Assembly (NCBI RefSeq): GCF_029688845.1
Contig: NZ_JARUKW010000026.1
Coordinates: forward strand, 1-44,329
DNA: 44,329 nt
Source of the DNA: Natronococcus sp. A-GB1
GTDB taxonomy: Archaea; Halobacteriota; Halobacteria; Halobacteriales; Natrialbaceae
Direction: 5' to 3'
Shown: piece after piece, positions 7,870-16,435 of the stretch
How positions within the stretch are numbered: the stretch's first letter is position 1
Layout of the letters: every line of letters starts with the position of its first letter
Notes under the pieces: model-generated
Databases searched by the model: none
The model's input: the letters and a program-made list of their open reading frames with translations, nothing else
Told to the model about the DNA's origin: nothing
Made by a program: the position numbers and the translations under genes

Positions 7870-8195
7870 TTAGCGGAGTTCGTCGTACCGCTCGCGATTG
7901 TTCACAACTCGAGAGACGGTCGACCGGCTTGGATCAACTTGATTAGCGATTACCCGATAGGAGCAACCGGTGTCTCGAAGCTCGAGGGTCGACTGGCGAC
8001 GTCGTACTGCTCTCCAGGAACGAGCGTTTCGCCGTCCCCGTCGAATGAGAGACCGAACGGTGGCCGACCATGACAAATCCCGGCCTCGAGGCGCCGGTCT
8101 ACCTCTCGCTTTGCCCGTTCAATCTCCTTTCGCTTCCCGATGTCGTCACTCAAAGCATGCTGAACGCGAAGTTCGCCTCTTGAGACACCCGTCTG
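7870..8195 (-). pseudogene. Truncated and frameshifted serine recombinase
   Basis: The minus strand encodes the C-terminal half of a resolvase/invertase-type recombinase in two frames. The upstream part reads RVQHALSDDIGKRKEIERAK, then CHGRPPFGLSFDGDGETLVP. After a frameshift near 8000 it continues LELRDTGCSYRVIANQVDPS and RSTVSRVVNNRERYDELR, the typical helix-turn-helix end, with the TAA at 7870-7872. The catalytic N-terminal domain with the active serine is missing. It marks an old integration or transposition event. A 9-bp hairpin lies just upstream at 8219-8246. Confidence 0.75.
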
Positions 8196-8218
8196 GTGTA
8201 GTGATTGCGTAGTGAGAA

Positions 8219-8246
8219 ATGCTCGGGAAGAGCATGACCCGAGCAT
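8219..8246. repeat. Hairpin next to the recombinase remnant
   Basis: A perfect 9-bp inverted repeat, ATGCTCGGG and CCCGAGCAT, around a 10-base loop. Its place beside the recombinase remnant suggests a mobile-element end, but a transcription terminator-like role is equally possible. Confidence 0.4.
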
Positions 8247-8380
8247 AGCAGGTGGTAGTTGGACAGGAAACTACTAATTTCCATACTACTCAATGGGAAT
8301 CATGGTCAAATTAGAGAGGTGACGGAACAAGTCCCTCTCTTTTGGATTCCCACTTGATAGGAAGTATCGCTTCTGTCTAA

Positions 8381-8848
8381 AGCTGCTGCTTACGTAAGAA
8401 AGCTATTTTGACGTATAGAAATTTCGGATATCGAGAGGTCAGGAAGCGCTTTGTCGACGAACGAAACGAGCAAAACACGTACCGAGCGTTACTCGTCGCG
8501 AAACGCTGGGACGAATTTGCGACCAAGCGAACGACTGGTGATGGTGTGTTCTTTACCCGTGAGGACGTGTGCTAGGCCCTGACAGCAATCATGGGCGAAC
8601 AGCCCCATTGGACGACTATTACGCGTGTCTGGGATTCGATGGTAGAGCTTGGTGGAGGAGATCTCAAGGAACGGACGCGGCAAGTGAGTCCAAAGCAGCC
8701 AGTGAAGGAGATCTTGGCGATGGACCTCGAGACCGCGACTGGGTTGCTTGAGGATCGGTACTGTCATCTGGATCTGCTCGAGGAGGGGGCAGTGAGTGCT
8801 GGCGGTGTCACCCCCGTTGTGACCAAGCCAACAGCCGGAACCGCGTGA
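8381..8848 (+). pseudogene. Unidentified gene with in-frame stop
   Basis: The frame is open from 8381, contains one TAG at 8573-8575 and then runs to 8848. Coding quality is the same on both sides: RFVDERNEQNTYRALLVAKR and TREDVC before, ALTAIMGEQPHWTTITRVWD, SPKQPVKEILAMDLETATGL and LEEGAVSAGG after. A single CAG-to-TAG change would explain it. The part after the stop could still be made from the ATG at 8591 (85 residues). The helical, DNA-binding-like composition suits a plasmid or provirus protein, but I do not recognise the family. It lies next to a recombinase remnant. Confidence 0.5.
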
Positions 8849-9065
8849 AAACAACGAGAAAGATCTACGTAAGATAGAAACATAGACACGAATGGACTTG
8901 GTTGTCGGCTTTCCGGTCGACGTCGCTGTCTATACTAGTGGCAACTCTGAAAAGAAGTCCTCCGGCTCAGTAGTAGTAGCAGTAAGGATAACGCAGATTC
9001 GGTGGTTGGGCCTGCATCCAGACCCACAACGGGTGTGACTTGTCCCGACTGTTCTAATCGTGGAT

Positions 9066-9479
9066 TTACTGATCAGTCGGACGCGGCGCGTTCTCATACT
9101 TGACCATCTTGTCGGGCTTGTCGGAGATCGTCTCGTAGATCCGCTGGAGTGTCTCTTCAGCTTTGAGGAGGTTGTGTTCTTCGAGGAACTCGCGTCCGTC
9201 GTCGGTGAGACCGTAGAACTTCCAGGGGTATCCCTGTCGACGCTCATTGTTATCGAGCGCGACCTCCTTGACGATCCCGGCGTCGATGAGTTTCTGTGTA
9301 TGCTTGTAGACCGTGGCCTCGCTGACGCTCGGATTCAATTCCTCGAGTTCGTACATCGACGGGAGTTGCTCGGGATGTTGAAGGATATTGCTGAGGAGCG
9401 CAAACCGCGTCTGCTGAGTGACGAAATGAACCAGTTCCCGATTTTGCTGTCCCTCAATCGTCCCGAGATCGGTGCTCAT
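9066..9479 (-). CDS. Winged-helix regulator (PadR/ArsR-like)
   Basis: 137 residues. The N-terminal half is a winged helix: ELVHFVTQQTRFALLSNILQ (about 15-34), ELNPSVSEATVYKHTQKLID with the recognition helix (about 47-66), and the wing VALDNNERRQGYPWKFYGLT. A C-terminal helix (EEHNLLKAEETLQRIYETIS) may form the dimer interface. It is divergent from the gene at 9609. Three copies of a 15-base repeat lie between them, one over its own start codon, so autoregulation is likely. Such pairs are common on haloarchaeal plasmids and proviruses. ATG at 9479. Confidence 0.8.
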   Translation of the reverse strand: MSTDLGTIEGQQNRELVHFVTQQTRFALLSNILQHPEQLPSMYELEELNPSVSEATVYKHTQKLIDAGIVKEVALDNNERRQGYPWKFYGLTDDGREFLEEHNLLKAEETLQRIYETISDKPDKMVKYENAPRPTDQ

Positions 9480-9540
9480 ACTCTACAGTACAAGACGCGG
9501 AGACAAGTAGTTTACTCTACGGTGATTTACCCTATAGTGA
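9477..9540. promoter_or_regulatory. Three operator-like repeats in a divergent promoter
   Basis: TTTACTCTACGGTGA (9511-9525) and TTTACCCTATAGTGA (9526-9540) are directly adjacent and share 12 of 15 bases. A third, looser copy, CATACTCTACAGTAC (9477-9491), covers the start codon of the regulator at 9479. The first repeat overlaps the likely TATA region of that regulator, about 30 bases before its start. Binding there would block transcription. Confidence 0.55.
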
Positions 9541-9608
9541 ACTGATGGGTGTTTGAAGAGGTAAATCACTCCAGAACCTATATCCGCGCTCTCTTAGACG
9601 CATTCGAC

Positions 9609-10157
9609 ATGTCCGACGAAGAGCCGTCCGTACCAGACGAGATTCTTAGGAGTGCCACGGAACAACTCGAGGAGGAAGAACCCTCCCTGGCGGACAACGA
9701 GGAGATACTCCACGCCTTGAGCGAGCTGACGCCAATCTATGAGAACGAGCGGTCGTATTTTGTCCTTGGAAACTACGACAGGGAACCGATCCGCCGGTTG
9801 AACCTCGTGGTCGATCGATTAAACCGACGAACAGACGCGTACGCGTTCCGAATGGTCGACATCCGTGGCGAGTGGGACAATAGTATCCAGAAGTTCTGTC
9901 TGATCGCCGATATCGTCACCCACCTCGTCGGAGTCGCAGAAAAAGAACCCAGTGATTTCCTCGTCGAACAGGGACTTCTTGTTGGCACGACCGAGTATTT
10001 TTCGAAGAGCCACGTTCTCAAACGCGAGTACGAGGATGAAGAGCATCCGTTCGGCTGGATGCAGGACGGTGTTTTCGACTTGTTCGAACGGGAAGGTCGT
10101 CTACACTACTGGCGGACTGAGGAGGACCTTGTCGACGCAACTGGAGAACTGCCGTGA
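9609..10157 (+). CDS. Hypothetical acidic protein paired with a regulator
   Basis: 182 residues from the ATG at 9609 (MSDEEPSVPDEILRSATEQL). The frame is open further up (GTG at 9549), but a TATA-like CCTATATCC at 9577-9585 lies 24-32 bases before 9609, which fits a leaderless mRNA. The protein has no signal peptide or membrane helix. The middle is well structured (YFVLGNYDREPIRRLNLVVD, then IADIVTHLVGVAEKEPSDFL) and the end is acidic (DLVDATGELP). I do not recognise the family. It stands opposite the winged-helix gene at 9066 and probably shares its control region. A T5 run follows the stop. Confidence 0.65.
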   Translation: MSDEEPSVPDEILRSATEQLEEEEPSLADNEEILHALSELTPIYENERSYFVLGNYDREPIRRLNLVVDRLNRRTDAYAFRMVDIRGEWDNSIQKFCLIADIVTHLVGVAEKEPSDFLVEQGLLVGTTEYFSKSHVLKREYEDEEHPFGWMQDGVFDLFEREGRLHYWRTEEDLVDATGELP

Positions 10158-10421
10158 CTTTTTGCCTCTGCGAGTCTGGACTCCAGCCCTCCAGAATCCT
10201 CCGCAAAAACAAGAAGATAAGTTCGACGTCGCTGTGGATTACAGTAACACCGTCGACGTGACTGGAAACAGCAACACGCCGAAGTCCTCTTTTCTGACTA
10301 ACCGTCGAGTGCTGTTCCGACTTGTCGACGATCGGAGATTTCTTTATCGAGTGCCTCGAGAAAGAACAGTCAGACCTTGCGGAGTACAATGAAAGTGACA
10401 CGGAAAATAACTGGAGCGGAG

Positions 10422-11615
10422 TTAGGCGAACAGGGAACTGAGTTGGCCGAGGAAGCCACCCATAATCGAGTTCGTTCCATCACCCTCGTAAGATTCCTCG
10501 AGAGCAACGTCTCCATTGCCGTCCTCAACGATGACTGTGTCACCTTCCTGGCTCCAGACCTCGTTCTGAATCCCCCAGTAGAGGACGTCATCGCTGTTGT
10601 CACTCTCGCTACCACCAGTGTAGACCTGGACCTGAGCGCCTGCTTCGAGTGTGAACCCGCTCGGGAATGAGTATGCAGAAGCACCGCCTGGAGTGTCTAC
10701 TATCCCCTCGTCACGGCGGTCTTGCATGGTCCATCCCGTGAAGTCGATAGTTGCGTCACCCTCGTTCTGGAGTGTCACGTACTCGTCGTCTGGTTCAACG
10801 TTCTCGCCGACGTTGATCTCGCCTAATGTGAGCGTTGCGTCGCCCGCTGTAGTGACTGTTTCTGGTTCCTCTTCCTCTTCTTCCTCGTCATCAGCTGTCT
10901 CCTCCTCTTCCTCTTCTTCGTCGTTTGGTTCCTCATCCTCCTCGTCCGTTTCTTCCTCCTCTTCCGGCTCCTCCTCTTCTTCGTCCGCCTCTTCCTCATC
11001 CTCTGGTTTCTCTTCTTCCTCCTCCTCGTCGTCCTCTTCCTCCTCGTCTACTTCTTCCTCTTCTTCGGAATCGTCAGGAGTCGGTGGGGCTTCGCCGGGG
11101 ACGACCTGGCCACGGAGCTCGCCTTCTGGATAGCTCTCTGTATGAATGTTGACGTACGCTCCTTCTTCGGCCAGCTTTTGGGCAATGGCCTTGAAGCCTT
11201 TGTCTGCGAACTTGCCCTCGAAATCGTCGGTCGTAAGCGTTCCCTCAGCAAGCGTTCCGTCGAACCGCCCTTCGATCAGTTTCGACTCACTCCCATCCTC
11301 GGGGTAGAGTTGAGCGACGACCGGCCCGTCTTCTCCCTCACTTCCGTAATGGATGTGCGCCTGCGTTGCATCGCAGAGCCACTCCACGTCGATCGTATAG
11401 TGGATCTCGCAAGCCTCAAAATCAGCTTCGAAGGTCGCGACACCGCTGGCATTCGTCTTGACCTCGTGCGTCTCTGCGCCCCCCGTTAGCTCGACAGAAT
11501 ACGACTCTGGAATCTCGTGGTCGTCTGCGCTCGCTGTTCCGATCAGAACGCTGCTCCCAACTGCAACACCTGTTACTTGAAGAACCCGCCGTCTGGAATG
11601 AAGGCTGTTGGACAT
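10422..11615 (-). CDS. Tat-exported CHRD and lamin-tail domain protein
   Basis: 397 residues, predicted to act outside the cell. Residues 1-30 are a twin-arginine signal (SRRRVLQVTGVAVG, cut near ASA). Residues about 36-174 form a CHRD domain with its usual features: HIHYGSEGEDGPVVAQLYPE and the closing GAYVNIHTESYPEGELRGQV. Residues 183-251 are almost only Asp and Glu. Residues about 255-380 match a lamin-tail (LTD) domain: GDATLTLGEINVG, EYVTLQNEGDATIDFTGWTM and the strand YSFPSGFTLEAGAQVQVYTG. The C-terminus is hydrophobic (GGFLGQLSSLFA). Both domains are beta-sandwiches found in secreted proteins; a structural or adhesive role is likely. ATG at 11615. Confidence 0.85.
   Translation of the reverse strand: MSNSLHSRRRVLQVTGVAVGSSVLIGTASADDHEIPESYSVELTGGAETHEVKTNASGVATFEADFEACEIHYTIDVEWLCDATQAHIHYGSEGEDGPVVAQLYPEDGSESKLIEGRFDGTLAEGTLTTDDFEGKFADKGFKAIAQKLAEEGAYVNIHTESYPEGELRGQVVPGEAPPTPDDSEEEEEVDEEEEDDEEEEEEKPEDEEEADEEEEEPEEEEETDEEDEEPNDEEEEEEETADDEEEEEEEPETVTTAGDATLTLGEINVGENVEPDDEYVTLQNEGDATIDFTGWTMQDRRDEGIVDTPGGASAYSFPSGFTLEAGAQVQVYTGGSESDNSDDVLYWGIQNEVWSQEGDTVIVEDGNGDVALEESYEGDGTNSIMGGFLGQLSSLFA
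10860..11070 (-). repeat. Low-complexity triplet tract coding for poly-acidic linker
   Basis: TCC/TTC-type triplets, GAG/GAA on the coding strand, encode the 69-residue Asp/Glu linker of the CHRD protein. Such tracts change length by slippage, so strain variation is expected here. Confidence 0.7.
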
Positions 11616-11743
11616 TGTTGTTGGTATCTTCCGCAGTCAGTAATTCTACTATCCAACAATAAATCTGGTGGACATACCAATCAGATCTAAATTGTGTTTT
11701 GAACAAATCGGTGAGGAACTAAGTTCGGAAAGAGCACATAAGG
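11616..11743. other. Promoter region of the CHRD gene
   Basis: An AT-rich spacer. TTTATT on the minus strand at about 11655-11662 is a plausible TATA box for the CHRD gene starting at 11615. Confidence 0.4.
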
Positions 11744-11912
11744 AGACGATACAGCAGTCGGGGACTACGTGATCGTTGCGGCGTTAAGCCGGTTGAGTTG
11801 CGAGTTTGAGAATATCTATCCGGAAATGAGACGGACGGCATGGAATCTGGCCATTACGATCACCCGTGAGCATGGGTTCGTGCTGGGTGACTCTGTTCGA
11901 CTGCTCGAATAG
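11744..11912 (+). pseudogene. Remnant of a short repeated gene, copy 1
   Basis: The frame reads GDYVIVAALSRLSCEFENIY, PEMRRTAWNLAITITREHGF and ends SVRLLE before the TAG at 11910-11912. It has no start codon. Its DNA matches 20894-21065, where the same protein begins MQTTAFEDYVTVATLSRLSY but carries a two-base insertion. The ancestral protein had about 58 residues; I do not recognise it. The homology stops at the TAG and resumes at 13916, past the beta-propeller gene. Confidence 0.55.
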
Positions 11913-12140
11913 GTCCGCGGACACAGTTCTACCCTTCCCTCGTCAACACCTACCTGACGGTCACAACGACGTTGAGGTCGAGTTTGGACCACGTGTACTA
12001 CAGAGCCGAGCTTCGACGTTGTAGTGACTTAGGCTGTTATCAAGAAGGGCGCTCTTGATCGTAGATTTGGCCCTTTGCCCATAGAACTGCTGAGTCGTTT
12101 GGAGACTCGAGATCAGGAAGGCTTCCGAGCCACGTGTACT

Positions 12141-13805
12141 CTACGACTCGTCTCTGTAGATCTCTACTTCTCCGGACTGATTGTCGTTATCCTGAATGCT
12201 GATACTCCAAGTCGAACCATCACCAGAGATTGCTCCGACGGCAGGACCGATATCGTATGAATTCTCCCAGATGAGCTCACCATTGTCGACAACGGCTATC
12301 TCGCCGTTGCCTCGATCTGCAACGAGCACACGGTCTCCATTGTCACTAACGCTTACATCCTCAGCACCCCAGAAACCAACCGATGCTGTCCATTGTTCAT
12401 CGCCGGTTTCAGCGTCGACAGCATAGAGGGTTCCATCAGCCTCTGACGTGACGATCGTACTGCCGTCCGACGAAAGGAAAACCCATCCACCGTACGAATC
12501 AGTTTCCCAGATGACGTCGCCCTCGAGGTCGAGAACGATCGTCTTGCCATCGTCAGTTCCGGCGACAACCAGTTCACGTTCGCTATTGATATTGACCGAA
12601 ATCCCATCCTCGTCGGTTTCGTGGGTCCATTGCTTGGCGCCAGTACTGTCGTAGAGTTTGACGCCAGCGGATCCATAGCGCTCGATACCATCACCTGAAT
12701 AACGACCGGCACCGACAGCCACGTAGTCTCCGTCATCCGTGATAGCAACAGTCTGTCCAGCAGATTCGCTCAGGTCTGTTTCCCACTGGATCTCGCCATT
12801 CGCTGAAGCAGCGACAGTCCCGGGACCAGTGACTGGTGAAGAAACAGACGCAATCGTTGTACCATCTGCGGTGGCGTCAAGATCCCATAGCTCGGGGTGC
12901 TGGAGAGCCGGTCCGTCGTCCTCGGCCAGGTCGAGTGAGCCGTACATATCAGCATCCATCCAGCCAACGGTACCTGTGGTTCCATCTTCGGACACTTGAA
13001 GATGAGAGACGCTGCGATCAGCTCCGAGATTGATGACGTCACCGTCTCTCTGTTCGTCGTATACCATCACGTTCCCATCACCGAATCCAAAGAGGACGGT
13101 CTCACCGTCGGGTGAGAGGCCGGTGACGAGGCCCGAGGTGCTATACGTCTCGCTAGCGTGCTGCTCGATGCCCGAGCTCGAGTCATCTTCAGAACTGTCA
13201 TCGGCTTCTGTGGGCTCTGGTTCGGGTTCCGGCTCAAGCGTGATAGTCACTTCATCATCGCTCTCGATTTCCATATCTGTACTTCCGCTTTCGTAGCCGT
13301 CGGACTCAGCACTGGCTGTAATTGATCCACCTTCTGTCTCGAACGTTGCCTGGCCGTCCTCGTTCGTCTGCTGTTCATCACGAGTGTTGAAGATTATCGC
13401 ATCGTCGTGGACGAACTCTACATCGGCACTTTCGATCGGGTCGCTGTCCTCATCAACAACTGTCACAACAACGGTATGGTTGCCTGCTGCTTCGCCGCTG
13501 GCTTCAGCGCCATTTGCCGAGGATTGTGTCTCTCCACCTCCACTCGCTGCCATGAACACTCCCCAGAGGACGATTCCATAGAGACCTGCAACAGCACCTG
13601 CTTTCACTCCACCGCCGGCGGCTATCCCTGGTAGCGCTGTTAGGTTGTCGGCAGTTCCCCGCCAGTTCGTGCCGACAATGATGCCAAGCACGATCGGGAA
13701 GAAGACGAGCGCAAATAGTCCCACGATCAGATACCCCACTCCCACTGCAACGTTTCTCCCGGTCTTGTTTGGCTTCATGCCCGGGAGGTTATCCGTAATT
13801 GCCAC
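12141..13805 (-). CDS. Membrane-anchored beta-propeller (PQQ/WD-like repeat) protein
   Basis: 554 residues. Two membrane helices near the N-terminus (about 20-45 and 64-87) anchor it. Residues about 109-192 form an Ig-like, carboxypeptidase-regulatory-like fold (VVVTVVDEDSDPIESADVEF). A PEPEPEPTE and Ser/Asp-rich spacer follows. Residues about 220-550 are a propeller of repeated blades such as GLSPDGETVLFGFGDG, AITDDGDYVAVGAG and LYAVDAETGDEQWTASVGFW; the last is a PQQ-like motif. It may be a receptor or assembly scaffold at the cell surface. The start is GTG at 13805, about 27 bases after a TATA-like CTTATCC; the ATG at 13778 is the alternative. The gene sits between the halves of a split repeat, so it was probably inserted. 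Confidence 0.8.
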   Translation of the reverse strand: MAITDNLPGMKPNKTGRNVAVGVGYLIVGLFALVFFPIVLGIIVGTNWRGTADNLTALPGIAAGGGVKAGAVAGLYGIVLWGVFMAASGGGETQSSANGAEASGEAAGNHTVVVTVVDEDSDPIESADVEFVHDDAIIFNTRDEQQTNEDGQATFETEGGSITASAESDGYESGSTDMEIESDDEVTITLEPEPEPEPTEADDSSEDDSSSGIEQHASETYSTSGLVTGLSPDGETVLFGFGDGNVMVYDEQRDGDVINLGADRSVSHLQVSEDGTTGTVGWMDADMYGSLDLAEDDGPALQHPELWDLDATADGTTIASVSSPVTGPGTVAASANGEIQWETDLSESAGQTVAITDDGDYVAVGAGRYSGDGIERYGSAGVKLYDSTGAKQWTHETDEDGISVNINSERELVVAGTDDGKTIVLDLEGDVIWETDSYGGWVFLSSDGSTIVTSEADGTLYAVDAETGDEQWTASVGFWGAEDVSVSDNGDRVLVADRGNGEIAVVDNGELIWENSYDIGPAVGAISGDGSTWSISIQDNDNQSGEVEIYRDES

Positions 13806-13896
13806 AGGCTAAGACTGATGTCTGAGGGGATAAGATTGCTGAAGCGAAAGTCAATGTTGATAATGTGTATCAAGAGGTCGATTCAAGTGGATACTA

Positions 13897-13974
13897 CAGT
13901 TGGATTGAGAGAAGGTAGTCGGTAGTCGCTGTCGCTTGTATGTTATGGAAGCTTCGGTACACTCAATCCAACTG
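13897..13974. repeat. 13-bp inverted repeat with 52-base loop
   Basis: CAGTTGGATTGAG (13897-13909) and CTCAATCCAACTG (13962-13974) are perfect complements. The left arm lies in the apparently inserted DNA; the right arm is inside the repeat segment 13916-14022. The related copy at 21063 lacks the matching arm. Confidence 0.5.
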
Positions 13975-14022
13975 AATCGACAGTCTCGATACTGACTGCT
14001 CGAGCAGGGTATCCAATAGAGG
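13916..14022. repeat. Second half of the split repeat, copy 1
   Basis: Bases from TAGTCGGTAGTC onward are similar (roughly 70 percent by eye) to 21063-21172, including the block AAGCTTCGG and AGTCTCGA. In the 21-kb copy this directly continues the short-gene remnant; here 2 kb with the beta-propeller gene separates them. The rest of 14023-14245 shows no gene. Confidence 0.55.
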
Positions 14023-14245
14023 GGATGATGGTCGATGAGCGGCCAAATTGGTATAATGAGCAGTACTGGGTAGGTCTGGCGCGTCGATAACAATAGGATT
14101 GGATATAGTCGTATTGGTCATCGCTTTGTCTCAGACCAGTTCTTTGCAATATCAGTTAGACTCCCGTTTTTTCCTGCCGTGACCTTCTCTATAGTGGATA
14201 TAGAACAAGAAACCCGGAAAGAGTCTTTTTTACTAGGACATCGAG

Positions 14246-16234
14246 TTAGTCATCATCGTCAGCAGCACCTGCTTCATCCATTTCGCATGCTGTTGGTTCT
14301 GGGGGAACGTCGATTGCAGGGTTCTCATCGAAGAATCCCTCCGGCTCGAGCTCGAAACTGGCAATCTCGACAGGAAGCACGGGCCAGTCTTCTGGACGCG
14401 TTCTGTGGTTCACACCGAGCGTGTACCAGACCACCAGATCCTCCTCAACGAGGTCACGATCGGCTGCTGTCCACTCTCGGAGACCATGTGGGTTGTCGTT
14501 CTGATTGGGGTAGTCGCCATCAGCATACAGCTCATCGTCCTCGTATGGTGTTACCCAGAAATTGTTCTCGATGAACCCAGCACGCCGCTGGCTCGGCGAC
14601 CCTGGTTGCATCGGCGACTCGACGTTTGTTCCCGGATGGAGCGTGTACGCCGTTGGGTACCCATACGAGTTGGTCTCGTTTGGATTGGCAATCTTCCAGT
14701 AGCGAGCTTTCAGAGGATCGATATCCATTCGAGCGTCTTGCTCCGTTTCGAGCAGTGTCTCATCGGCAAACCATCCTTGTCCAGCTGGGTTATCGGAGTC
14801 CTCGTGGTTCCACGCAACCTCGTCGACTGGCTGGTTATGTACCTCGTAAGCGCAGTTCTCTCCCCCGTCGACCTCGAAATCGAGTCGGAAGTTGAAATGA
14901 TGCTGGTGGATCGACGTCTTCACTTGGGGCGCAACGATCTCGTAGAAGCCGTCAGTATCCTCGGCCGTTGTTCCCTCTGGAACGACACCGTTCGAGTCGA
15001 TTCCTGTGAGTCGCACTTCGGCCTCGATACGCCCGTCCTGGTAGAAGTACCAGTAGAAGGCGTAATCGTAGTTGTAGACGGTCGCAATTTGCGAGACGAC
15101 CAGTCGCCGGCGCCGACGAACCTCGGTTTCGTCTTCCTTTCGCCACTCGGTGTGTTTCCACATCAACCCGTCATCTTCTTCGTGCATACAGATCGCGTTC
15201 GGAACGTGGAGCGTGCCACCGTCGCGATCGTTAGTGACAGCATCGAAATAGTGCATCACCCCGAGGCAGTCACAGCCCTCGGTCAGCGAGTTGACCATCC
15301 GACCGACATTGAACTCGCTGATGTCGAAGGCGTTCTTCCAGTTGTGATTCGGGTCAGTGTCTCCATATGGGACCGCCATTGCCGAAACCGACGCGCGGTG
15401 AAGCACCTTTCGCCGATCGCCGTCGTCATTATAGTTGATATCGTGGAAAACCAGTCCTTCACGGTCCGTCCATCCAACTCGGAACTCCCACCCTTGCCAA
15501 CTGACCTTCCGACCATCGACCTCGAAACTGACGCCATCGGGTTGAATCACGTCGAGGTGTTTGCGGTCGTCCCGCGTTTCGATCAGGTCCGGTTTGTAGT
15601 TGGCACTCTCCGGCGGAAGCGGACTGTCCTCATCGACGACGCCGTTGTCGACGACTTCGAGAACTTCCATGTCGTCGAGATCAACGAAGGCGTGTACGCC
15701 TTCGATCGGCCGAGCATACGCGTTGTCTTCTTCCGATTCAGCGATCCAGGTTAGCCCTCGAGCGAGCCGTCGATCCTCCAGCCCTTCAGGGACGAACTCC
15801 ATACTGTTGACCGGCCACGGGTCAACGATCACAAGGTCAAAGTTTTCGACGCCGCGCTTGCGGGCCGCGTCACGAAATTCTTCACTCTCTTTGACCGCCT
15901 GTTCTGCATCGAGTACGTCCTGTCCGATAATGTGGGGTTCAGCATCTGGAACGTGCTCCCAGGAACTGACCTCGTTTTCGGTGAGCGAGACGATTGCCTC
16001 GTATGTTTTTCGCTCGTGAAGATCTCGGAGCACGGCGAATACTTCTCGGTCAATCTCTCCATCGTCCTCCCGGTCGGCGAGCTCACTCTTTGGTGGCTCG
16101 ACAGGCTGATAACTGTAAAATCCGAAGCCTTCGAGATCTCTATCGTCCTCGAGGATTTCAGTTGTCTGCTCGATTTCTTCGGCTGTTAGTGGGTCAAGTG
16201 GGTGGTCAACTGCAGGGGTTTCAATTTGCGCCAT
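14246..16234 (-). CDS. Copper amine oxidase 1
   Basis: 662 residues, a full-length topaquinone copper amine oxidase: RCH2NH2 + O2 + H2O gives aldehyde, NH3 and H2O2. The cofactor motif is NYDY at 388-391, so Tyr389 becomes topaquinone. The catalytic base is Asp304 in AFDISEFNVGR, 85 residues earlier as in Arthrobacter enzymes. The copper ligands are His443 and His445 (IHQHHFNFRLDFEV) and His610 (TLGVNHRTRPEDWP). The GCDCLGVMHYFDAV and NAICMHEEDDG blocks are also typical. No signal peptide is present, so it is cytoplasmic. The ATG at 16234 has a TATA-like AATATT about 30 bases before it. It is divergent from the paralogue at 16436. The substrate is unknown. Confidence 0.95.
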   Translation of the reverse strand: MAQIETPAVDHPLDPLTAEEIEQTTEILEDDRDLEGFGFYSYQPVEPPKSELADREDDGEIDREVFAVLRDLHERKTYEAIVSLTENEVSSWEHVPDAEPHIIGQDVLDAEQAVKESEEFRDAARKRGVENFDLVIVDPWPVNSMEFVPEGLEDRRLARGLTWIAESEEDNAYARPIEGVHAFVDLDDMEVLEVVDNGVVDEDSPLPPESANYKPDLIETRDDRKHLDVIQPDGVSFEVDGRKVSWQGWEFRVGWTDREGLVFHDINYNDDGDRRKVLHRASVSAMAVPYGDTDPNHNWKNAFDISEFNVGRMVNSLTEGCDCLGVMHYFDAVTNDRDGGTLHVPNAICMHEEDDGLMWKHTEWRKEDETEVRRRRRLVVSQIATVYNYDYAFYWYFYQDGRIEAEVRLTGIDSNGVVPEGTTAEDTDGFYEIVAPQVKTSIHQHHFNFRLDFEVDGGENCAYEVHNQPVDEVAWNHEDSDNPAGQGWFADETLLETEQDARMDIDPLKARYWKIANPNETNSYGYPTAYTLHPGTNVESPMQPGSPSQRRAGFIENNFWVTPYEDDELYADGDYPNQNDNPHGLREWTAADRDLVEEDLVVWYTLGVNHRTRPEDWPVLPVEIASFELEPEGFFDENPAIDVPPEPTACEMDEAGAADDDD

Positions 16235-16262
16235 ACGTTACCGCCTCACACGACTTTGGACA

Positions 16263-16412
16263 TCAATATTTTGACCAGTTCTTTTGTATTTCTCTTGTCA
16301 TTACACATCAGATGATTAGAGTGAATTCTATTAGCACTCTACGAACTATCACTGTATACTCCCACTATCAACTGACTGGACCGGATCTGCGAAATCCACC
16401 CAAACTATATAT
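16263..16412. promoter_or_regulatory. Back-to-back promoters of the two amine oxidases
   Basis: Within the 201-base spacer, AATATTTTGA near 16263-16275 serves the minus-strand gene. AACTATATAT at 16403-16412 lies 24-33 bases before the plus-strand ATG at 16436. Both imply leaderless mRNAs. The close pairing suggests common regulation. Confidence 0.6.
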
Positions 16413-16435
16413 CATGTTGCGTGGTGTCAACCCAC

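Noticed and set aside
10651-11133. 160-codon plus-strand frame rich in serine
   Set aside because: It is the antisense of the Asp/Glu linker; the serine runs come from the complementary triplets.
14405-15754. 449-codon plus-strand frame opposite amine oxidase 1
   Set aside because: Antisense to a gene with every active-site residue in place; its valine-rich, motif-free product is typical of antisense frames in GC-rich coding DNA.
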